A stretch of DNA of 27,076 nucleotides from Stagonosporopsis chrysanthemi (taxonomy: Eukaryota > Ascomycota > Dothideomycetes > Pleosporales > Didymellaceae): positions 1 to 27,076 of the forward strand of contig JAFISE010000300.1 in the NCBI GenBank assembly GCA_022560025.1, written 5' to 3'. The stretch's first letter is position 1, and each line of letters begins with the position of its first letter. Below are positions 19,701 to 27,076 of the stretch, in pieces. Below the pieces are notes generated by a model that was given only the letters and a program-made list of their open reading frames with translations, was not told where the DNA came from and ran no database searches. The position numbers and the translations under genes are program-made.

Positions 19701-20779
19701 TGGCAGTGGCAAGCCGAGCATCGACAGATGGTGTGGATCATCAGTGCGTCGCATGATGCCGGCGTGTGCAGCGTTTAGATCGCCGTACAAAGGTCGTCTG
19801 GGTGCCATCTGCAGAGGGTCAACGCATGGCATGTATGTTTGTGGCATAAACTACTGACCTCGAAAAGGCTTAAGAGAGACTCTTGCGATGATCGGAACGA
19901 CAGAAGCTCACTCGAATCGAAATCTTTCGAAGGAGTAACAATATCGTGGTACGGCAACGACGAGTGCGGATTGACCAAATCAAAGGAGGCGCCGCGGTAG
20001 TGGATGGTCGCAGGTGTTGCGGGTGGAGTGGCAGGAGCAACAGTCGCAAGACTGATCGCCTTTTCTCGTTCGGCCTCTCGCAGTGTCTCGAAGTGCGGTG
20101 GCTTCGGGAAACGCGAAAGCGAAGGTGTCGCCGTGCTGATTGTGTCGCTTAAGTTGGATTCCTCAGTGAGGAAGCTGAGCGGCGCTGGGAGTGTAGCGCG
20201 AATCTGGCGTGTTGGCCTCACAGGTGCATAAGAAGGGGGGTGGGGGAAGCCAGAGCTCGTAGCAGCAAGCGGGCGGGGAAGCCTTTTTCTGGTGCCGAAG
20301 CTGCATACCTTTTGTTGCGAATCTACAGTGGCAATGCTGGATATACTGCCAGCTTGTGTGCGTGGCTCAGCTGACTGAGACCGAAAGAGCTGATCAGACT
20401 CAATGTGGGAGCCAAGAGAACCTTGTGGAGCTAGTTGCTGTGCTGAGTAGGACGGCTGCAAAGGTCGCGTTGTTGAGGGCAAGTCACGACGCGGCGAAGA
20501 TCTCGCGGACGGGACGCGCTCAATCTGGTTGAGTGCAAACGCAGAAGCCTTCCTTCGAAGGGTCTTGCCCGAAGGCGTTGTAACGCGTGACAATGGCGCA
20601 CTCTGTTGCTTGCGGTATTCGCGGATCGACAGCGTGTGGAGAGGGGTTCGTAGTGAAGTGGATGAGTGCACGGAGTGGTGTGGGGAGTGTACTGGCGTGA
20701 TCGGCGCCGGGACTCCGACTTGAGGTGAAGCCATATCAGGGAGTGTAGGTGAATGCGGGTAAAGATCGTAGGCCGCCAT
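16722..20779 (-). CDS. Large Ser/Pro-rich protein with C-terminal membrane segments
   Basis: Two exons on the minus strand, 20779-19859 and 19808-16722, separated by a 49-bp intron (GTCAGT donor, TGACC branch, TGCAG acceptor), 1335 residues. It starts MAAYDLYPHSPTLPD at an ATG in good context (AACATGGCG). Most of the protein is disordered, Ser/Thr/Pro-rich, with many SP/TP sites; near the middle are a doubled SSSYSQ-x-DG unit and a conserved-looking block PQEALDQAELIFDKA followed by NKRLTGCS and WETVGDDS. The C-terminus has a basic stretch (EARRRKLSW), one hydrophobic segment at about 1263-1282, a short loop and a second at about 1306-1330 (AGVVVNIGLITAILVPILVA). This resembles proteins annotated simply as 'serine-rich protein' in filamentous ascomycetes. 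Likely a tail-anchored/plasma-membrane or polarity-related protein; function unknown. Confidence 0.8.
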
Positions 20780-21636
20780 GTTGCCGTGCTCGTCGCCAGT
20801 GTCCCGCGCTACCAGGCTTGAGATTGTTCTGCAGTGCTGCCTGCGCGCGTGTGCCCTTCTGCTTCCCTATAACACGGCTTCCACACCTGTTGTCCTTCTC
20901 TTTCACTTCGATTTTCGACAGGGTTGCTGATGAACGGTACTAGCTCGAACATCGCGCCATCTGCCTAGACGTGTTCAGAAGTAGCCCCGTGTTCGATCTC
21001 TTGTTGGAGTGCTATGCCAGGATTGATAATTGCTCCAGATTAGGGGCAGGCGATTGCAAGAGAGAACGATGGCTGCCGGGCGTAAGACGTGACAATGAAC
21101 GGACCGGACGTGGAAGTTGGGAGCAAGTAAGCAAGGCCTGATTACGTCCAGCGAATCGGTCAAAGGAAGCACGTAGAGCGAGAGAAAGGGAAGGCACGAC
21201 GGCCTCGCGCATATCAACTAGGAGAGATGACGAAGAGCGCCAAAAGAACATTCTTAGACTACAACGCCGCCCCGGAACGACCGACCGGGCCTCGTCGGAG
21301 CGGACCACACATTTCAAGCATGCTTACGTTCCTCGCTTTGGCTCGTTACAGCTGCCAGAGCACCGTGTCTGGAGCAAGAGTGATGCAGCGTTGTGGGTGG
21401 ATGTCAGGAAAGGACGGCGATTTTAGCGCATTCGCTATGCAGCCAATCATGCCGCGAACCTTCCATGTGCTGCGCAACACCGCGCTGAGGCGAAAAAGAA
21501 CTCAACGAAGACGCTGCCACTCACGAGCTTGTCAGCTGCCCCTCATCTCGTTTCAAAGGTGATCGCCTAGGTCCACGGAGACAGGGGCGGGCCCAATCAG
21601 TCACGTCCGCGCTGTTGCCTCCTGCATTCACGACTA
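20780..21636. other. Intergenic region upstream of the Ser-rich protein gene
   Basis: Holds the promoter/leader of the minus-strand gene just left of it. Pyrimidine-rich sequence at 20860-20925 is consistent with that. I see no gene. Confidence 0.5.
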
Positions 21637-22950
21637 GCATCTCGCGATGTGCACGACAAGACTCAGCTCGACTGCAGACGGAGCGAGGCTTTGCGCAGCT
21701 TTCTCATCGAGGTGCAGTCACGTGCTGACACTAGGTATAGTGTTCGGCTGGTCGTTCTCCAGGGATTGGCGTGAGGCGTACGCTACAAGATCTCTAGAAA
21801 GGCCGCGAGCGCCAAGGCAGCCAAAGAGGTCGTCATGTTGCCACTATCCTCATGCAGGTTCTGAGAACAAGGGCTACAGTACAACATGCCGCATAGACAA
21901 ATCTAACGGAGGCCTTCAAGGCTGTTCTGCGTAAGCTCTACATTCTGACAGTCTTCTTTGAGCGCTACATGGAACTAAGAGACGCCATCCTTCGGCGCGG
22001 TCGTGTGGTTCCTAGACCCTGGACCTCCATCGAACATTTGTGTGACCTACTCTCCGAACAAGCATTTATGCATGAGGATAACAACCCTAGTGTCTCTCTG
22101 CAGGAGGGTTTCAGCCAGACCATCACTCTACTCGAGATCATCGAATAGATACTTACCCAACAACGTCAGGACTCTCGGCACGCATTGAAGGAATTGCTGA
22201 TGTTTTACCACGGCAATTGATTGACCTCTCCAATCAGGCGAGCTCCTCCCTCCCCGACCAGGCACACAGAGCTGCCTCTCGGGCGAGCCTGACCGCCGTC
22301 AACGGCACAAGACCCGTGAATCACAGCGAGCTGGAAAGCGGAAATAGGCGGTAGCTGTCATCGACTCGGACTCGGACTTGGACCTCGATATGAAGTATCG
22401 ACTGCGGCTCCCAGTAGCTTTCAAGCATAAGGTCACAAGCGACGACGAGGGCAAAGATGTCGCCGAACATCAGTCACACGGCCGCCGCCGCCGTACCAGG
22501 GCTCCACAACAGCCTCAGGACAACGAAGACGACCTATACAAAGACCACCTATACGGAGATAATCCCGAGGCAGGACCCGTGGAGTCTCCGCCTACCGGCT
22601 CTCCAGCTAAGACCCCCGAAAAGGAACACCGAAATGGCAAGGATCTACACGCAGTGGAGCGACGAGAATACCTCCTTCATACGTGGGATAAATGCAACTT
22701 GCGGCGTTTGATTGGTTGCGCCCCTACGACCTTCATCTGCTGCCCTTGGGACTTATGTCAAGGACTGGCAGGTCGTTTGAACGGAGCACACGGCGGTACG
22801 ACCAAACTCAGTGATTGACTCACTGACGAACGACTACGAATCCGACAGCGAAATGCTCCTTACTAAATATGTAGCCATTAACCCACCGCAACTGCTACAC
22901 GACTACAGATCGCAGGTTGCGTGTAGTGTTGTTGATAAGACCAATCCCGT
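21637..22950 (+). pseudogene. Decayed protein-coding stretch, family not recognised
   Basis: Several well-formed peptide stretches follow one another on the plus strand but in changing frames and broken by stops. At 21646-21774 a frame reads ALRSFLIEVQSRADTRYSVR and ends in TGA; at 21897-22148 another reads EAFKAVLRKLYILTVFFERY and continues about 60 more residues to TAG; at 22205-22334 a third; near 22320-22400 RESQRAGKRK, a TAG, then AVAVIDSDSDLDLD; finally, 22625 onwards reads IYTQWSDENTSFIRG with two TGA stops before SLTNDYESDSEM. Several stops (TGA, TAG) are one C-to-T change from CGA or CAG, which fits repeat-induced point mutation. A real gene with odd introns cannot be excluded, but no consistent splice model was found. 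Confidence 0.35.
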
Positions 22951-23188
22951 CTTCGTGGTTCTCTTAGCACTGCAGACAGAGAGCCTTTTCTCTCAAGGGC
23001 GCCCCAGTCTTACCGTGCTGGCTCCAACACGAATCCCCCTCCGCAATCACTCCTGCAGCCCAAAGACATCTTCGACAGACTGGCTGGCAACACTAAACCT
23101 ACCTAAGGTAGATCTGTATAGTATACATATTTATAGAGTAGCGGTAAGTGTAGAGCTAGGTTTATGCAAGATAATGAGTACAAGTCCT

Positions 23189-24931
23189 TCAGTCAACCTC
23201 TATCCGGGTCCTTTTATGCACCTCTAGACTGTATTTTGCAAACTTGCTTGAGCCGCGAAGTTTCTTGCTGTATCTCAGCATAATATAGGGTGCGACTAAA
23301 AATAGCGTCGAGAGCACAGCGATCATTGTGGTCGCAAGATTGGCTGACATTTTGCCATACATCGCATATGCAATAAGAGGCATAAGGCCAGAGATGACTG
23401 CTCGGACGAAGGCCAGAGCCGCAAAAGCTGAAGCTGCATAGACCGTGTACGAATCTGCCAGGTAGCTACTAAGAGTGTACGCCATCTCGTTGACGGCAAA
23501 GCCGACAAAGATCAGACCGAAAGTAGGCACTATCCAGGGGACTGTTGTGATGGCTGGTGGGATACTCCATGCAAACCACCAAAGACCGATCGCAAGTGAT
23601 ATAACGGCCAGTACGAATCCAGTGAGTTTGTCTTCCGGTTCTAAAAGCTCGCCACGTTCCTTACGCTGCCGCGCTACTCTGACGTCGAAAAACCTCGGGA
23701 AAATGCCAAAAAGCACACCCACTCCTATAGAAAGAAATGGGAGAGACGCAGAAGTTCGAGAAAAGCCCATGGATTCGTATATGTCGGTCAAAGCTTCGGT
23801 GAAGAGGTATATGATTGCCCAAGATACCGAAGACAGTGTGGTGACCAGGATGACAAGTGGCTCTGATACTAGAAGTGTTGCAGGCCTGATCAGTATCATG
23901 TCAATCAATGCCGTATGGTCCGCCACTGCGTCGGGGTTGTCGAATCTAAGATCCTGCCCGGTACGCTTGCGGATCGTAGCGACTTTTTTTGCAAGCAACA
24001 GACTTGGTCGGCTCTCTCTGATGAACAGTGTTGCCACTGTCAGGGCTGCCATGACAATTGCCGAGATATAGTAGATCCATCGCCTACGGAGGTCAGCCAT
24101 GCGCGCGTCACTAACTAAGAAGCCGTTGAAGAGTGCTGAACTCACCATCCTATGTTTAGGCTAATGTATACACCCAAGATCGGACCAAAGACTAACCCTG
24201 CTGTGGCAAGGGAGTTCCACAACAATACAAACCATACCCTCCATCTACTATTGAAAAGATCCTCGACGGATCCGGCAAGGACAACAGATGGTACGGCAGA
24301 TGCAAAACCGGTTATGAAGCGGCCAATGTATACCATCGTGATTGATGGAACAACCGCTATCAATAGACAAAAGAGGCTAAATATACCGCCAGCTATGATG
24401 TATGGCTTTCGTCTGCCAAAGACCTCAGAATACGGTGGCACAACCAGACCTCCAAGTGCTTGACCTAGCTGGTACATCAAAGTGAAGGCAAGCAAGGTGA
24501 CCATAGGCTCAGTTTTGTATTCAGTCCGAGCCAGTGCCGCTGCAGATGGCTAGAAAACAAATGTCAGCCCGTGTGTCACAAGCAGACACAAGTTGCTAGG
24601 ACTTACACCTGTAGTGCTCACTACGGTACTACTCATGTAAAGTCAATGGAGATGCTCGATGGCGTCTGTCAACGTGCACTTACGTGAAGAATTCCATCGT
24701 AGCCACTACACCGATGTCGTAGAACTTGCGAGCAAGCGTCCAGTTGCGTGGATGATCGGGGCTATTATCACTCCACCTGACCAATCCGTCTGATGAAATG
24801 GTGACACCGAAGTCGTCAATGTCGACGTCGATGTCGGCGTCAATGTCGATTCTGATGCCATCGCAATCTTTCTTCCCACAGCTTGTGTTGTATTCTGCTT
24901 CGATTATATTGGTTCTCGTCGCATCGTTCAT
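23189..24931 (-). CDS. MFS transporter, DHA1 drug/polyamine-type
   Basis: Proton-coupled multidrug/polyamine-type exporter of the plasma membrane. Four minus-strand exons: 24931-24684, 24631-24607, 24549-24146 and 24083-23189 (introns 52, 57 and 62 bp), 523 residues. The second exon is only 25 bp (donor GTAAGT) and encodes part of TM1, giving FFTSTVVSTTGPSAA across three exons. The N-terminal tail has an acidic IDIDADIDVDIDDFG repeat, then the DHA1-typical WSDNSPDHPRNWTLARKF. TM2 to the loop reads MYQLGQALGGLVVPPYSEVF with GRRKPY, the motif A position. About 12 membrane segments are seen, with the central loop RESRPSLLLAKKVATIRKRT. The start is the ATG at 24931; a longer frame has no ATG. It is divergent from the PLP enzyme gene; transporter and enzyme may be co-regulated. 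Confidence 0.88.
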
Positions 24932-25502
24932 TTTAATGATATGAAAAGGTGGATCGTACTGTCTAAGAAGCGATCCAGGTTGCAGCAAAGAGAAGGCTGA
25001 CTCGAGACGTTTTTGAGAGACAACAGCTCTTAATGGTCCACCACATCTTTTGTAATGCTATGGCTGCATGTCATCTCTACTAATTTGCTAGACAAAGTCG
25101 GGCTAAAGGGTTATTAAAGATGGAGACTTGTGCTAGCCTGATAAGTCGTAATAGCCAGTTTGGTCGATAGCTTGTGTACTAGATTGTTGTAGCGATCTCT
25201 AGAATGCCAAAGGAGAGTTCCATATTGCATTTCTCACTCAGCGCGATGTTATTTCGAGCAGAGAAAACATTTCTAGTGCTGACGTGATCTGACGCAGGCG
25301 TCGACAGTACGACCTGAATTCCAAAATCGGATCTGCGATTGATGGGAAATTCCCTTTATTCCGCTCCCTCGTGACAAGGACCTGCAGCTGAAGTATTAAT
25401 GCAGAGTCTCTTTCCATCTAGAGTCTAGTGCATGTCATCTTTTCTTATATCAACACTCCACATCTTAGGAGGCCTCGCCGCTGCATCAGTTACATCAACA
25501 GC
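24932..25502. promoter_or_regulatory. Divergent promoter region of transporter and PLP enzyme
   Basis: 570 bp between two outward-pointing start codons, A/T-richer than the left-hand intergenic regions. It must carry both promoters. I could not identify a defined operator with confidence. Confidence 0.45.
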
Positions 25503-26632
25503 ATGGATAGCTATCCCAACGTCGAGATTGGAGCCATCCGCAAAGCTCATTCCATCATTCGTGAACAGGCCTACAGAACTGCAGTACACAAGTGTCCTGA
25601 AGTGTCCGAAGAAGTGCAGGATGCAATTTTCGATGGTCATGACGCAACAGTGCCGATGCTTGAGTTATTCTTCAAGTGCGAAAATTTGCAGAAGGCAGGC
25701 TCTTTCAAGTTCAGAGGCGCTTATCACTTCTTGTCTCAATTGAGCGACAAAGCACTACGAGCTGGTATCATCTCGTATAGCACTGGTAAAGCCAAGCCAA
25801 ATCGTTTCTCCAGCACAGACTGATCTGACGTAAAGGAAACCATGCCATCGCTCTTACTATGGCAGCCAAGCATGCATCGCAACTGAGAGACTTCCCTATC
25901 CCAGTACAAATTTTGATGACATGGAATGCCAGCCCAGCCAAGATCGATACTATTCAGCGACTGGGTGCCAAAGTCCGATTGCACGGTCCAACACTCGTCG
26001 AATGCATTCAGCTCGCGATCACGACCCAGCTCGAGACTGGTGCAACCTTGGTCCCTCAAGGGCACCCACTCATTGCACTTGGTCAAGGTACGGTTATGCT
26101 AGAGTTCCACGAACAGATGCAGGAACTCGGCTATGGGAGTTTAGACGCAGTGATTGTTCCCAGCGCTACTGGAGCTTTGCTAGCGGGAACCGCAGTCGTC
26201 AGCCACGCACTGGATCCGCATATCACTGTGTTTGGCAGTGAGCCTATGGTGGGTGGTGCCAATTTGGCCACGGCCCGATCACAAGGAAAGCACATCAGTG
26301 TACTCAGTGGCACGACCATCGCCGACGGGCTGCGGTCTCCCACAGCGCAGTTCAATTGGGAATACGTAAAGAACCCTACACTAGTCAAGGACGTTTTTCA
26401 GGTGACAGAGTCAGAGATTCGACGCACTCTGACATCGATCGTTGAGCGAATGAGATTCGTTGTCGAGCCAAGTTCGGCCGTCCCGCTCGCCGCTTTGCTG
26501 TTCAACACAGATCTTCATCATACTCTCAATAACATGTATAAGGGCAGACCACTAAAGATTGGTGTAGTTTTGACAGGAGGAAACATCAGTCTAAGCGCTA
26601 TGTGCAGCTTAGCAGAGAAGGACAATAAGTAA
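25503..26632 (+). CDS. PLP-dependent serine/threonine dehydratase or serine racemase-like enzyme
   Basis: Fold-type II PLP enzyme, 359 residues from two exons, 25503-25785 and 25836-26632 (50-bp intron, GTAAAG donor, TGACG branch). The start MDSYPNVEIGAIRKAHSII is the first ATG in frame. PLP Schiff-base lysine K69 sits in KAGSFKFRGA; the substrate/cofactor loop is S93-T94-G95-N96-H97, split by the intron; the C-terminal strand is VVLTGGNISL. DVFQVTESEIRRTL and FVVEPSSAVPLAALL also match the serine racemase/dehydratase group. Odd points: the glycine-rich phosphate-binding loop, normally G-G-G-G, reads P203-S-A-T-G-A-L, and the metal-site region after E230 (EPMVGGAN) lacks the usual downstream Asp. 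Either a divergent lyase/racemase on an unusual amino acid or a weakened enzyme. Its codon use is less GC-biased than the left-hand genes. Confidence 0.87.
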
Positions 26633-27076
26633 TCAAATCTCCTCTATATTTTGCACAATAAAAGAAACTTACGTAAGTGTTATATTGATAATTCACTTGC
26701 AAACTTCATCTAAAGCTACTTTAAATTTATCATATAGAACTTGCTTGATGTATTAATGTTGGTGCCTTACTATAGTGTATAACCAAATTTGGCTTTAATG
26801 GCTTCAATAGTGGAGAGCAATGAGTACTACATTTTTATGCTAATGGATTTAGTGAACCAACTGTAGATCTTTGTAGGCAACTTACGGATCTGTCGTCCCC
26901 AGGAATGATCGATCAAAAGAAACAAGCTTCTTCGGACTGGCAACTGAGCAGTACGACGATGTTCATTGAAAGCTTAGCTGTCACGGTTGAGGGCATCTCC
27001 TGCCTCACATGCAGTTTCACCTCACCTCTGGTGAGACGAGGCTGCCTCTCCTGCACTAGCGCTGTTTACAGCTACC
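26633..27076. other. A/T-rich right end of the window
   Basis: Non-coding and strongly A/T-rich up to about 26880, including the 3' UTR of the PLP enzyme gene and a decayed transposable-element copy; GC rises again from about 26930. No gene seen. A short GGTGA/TCACC stem near 27020-27038 is the only other structure. Confidence 0.5.
26765..26934 (-). mobile_element. Decayed second copy of the 13.5-kb MITE family
   Basis: Read on the minus strand from 26934, the sequence CGAAGAAGCTTGTTTCTTTT and the following GATCGATC match the left end of the 13537-13776 element at 26 of 28 positions. The interior is collinear too: TAAGTT-x-x-CTACA, then TTCACTAAATC, then TGTAGT, TGCTCTC, ATTAAA and CCAAAT occur in the same order and at about the same spacing. 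Several differences are G-to-A or C-to-T. The other terminal repeat is not found, so the copy is truncated or too diverged; the lower boundary is approximate. Confidence 0.65.

Noticed and set aside
26658..26675. AAAAGAAAC motif as the missing terminal repeat of the second MITE copy
   Set aside because: Only about nine bases match and the orientation is wrong for the opposite end; likely chance in A-rich 3' UTR.

Overview
The window is nuclear DNA from a filamentous ascomycete (Pezizomycotina; a Dothideomycete is my guess, but I cannot name a species). Almost every gene carries short 46-62 bp introns with GTAAGT/GTATGT-type donors and TGAC/CTAAC-type branch sites, coding sequence in the left two thirds is strongly GC-ending, and the gene set is typical fungal housekeeping. 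I see no CRISPR, tRNA, rRNA or viral genes.

Layout. 1-451: last exon of mitochondrial ATP synthase subunit g (ATP20), preceded by an intron containing an ~80 bp poly-C tract. 1332-3653: ROK1-type DEAD-box helicase, whose start codon is preceded directly by a ten-unit 19-bp minisatellite. 4801-5616 (-): FRG1-family nucleolar protein, divergent from 5841-7027 (+), an isopenicillin-N-synthase-like 2OG-Fe(II) oxygenase of unknown substrate. 8344-9861 (+): acyltransferase-3 family membrane protein. 10783-12251 (-): zinc alcohol/formaldehyde dehydrogenase-like protein. 13537-13776: a 240-bp non-coding inverted-repeat element (MITE) with a 5-bp direct flanking repeat, next to a possible small membrane-protein ORF. 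14520-16280 (+): mitochondrial lysyl-tRNA synthetase. 16722-20779 (-): large Ser/Pro-rich protein with a C-terminal pair of membrane segments.

From about 20.8 kb rightwards the sequence changes: lower GC, less biased codon use, a decayed coding stretch (about 21.6-22.95 kb), then a divergent pair made of an MFS drug/polyamine-type transporter (23189-24931, -) and a fold-type II PLP enzyme of the serine/threonine dehydratase-racemase family (25503-26632, +), followed by a second, decayed copy of the 13.5-kb element. The transporter/PLP-enzyme pair looks like a small accessory module. The PLP enzyme lacks the usual glycine-rich phosphate loop, which makes it the most unusual protein here.

The left part is otherwise conserved core genome: ROK1 and FRG1 relate to ribosome/RNA biology, ATP20 and the lysyl-tRNA synthetase to mitochondria. 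I found no evidence that these left-hand genes form one pathway. Exon boundaries were worked out by hand from reading frame, splice consensus and family conservation.
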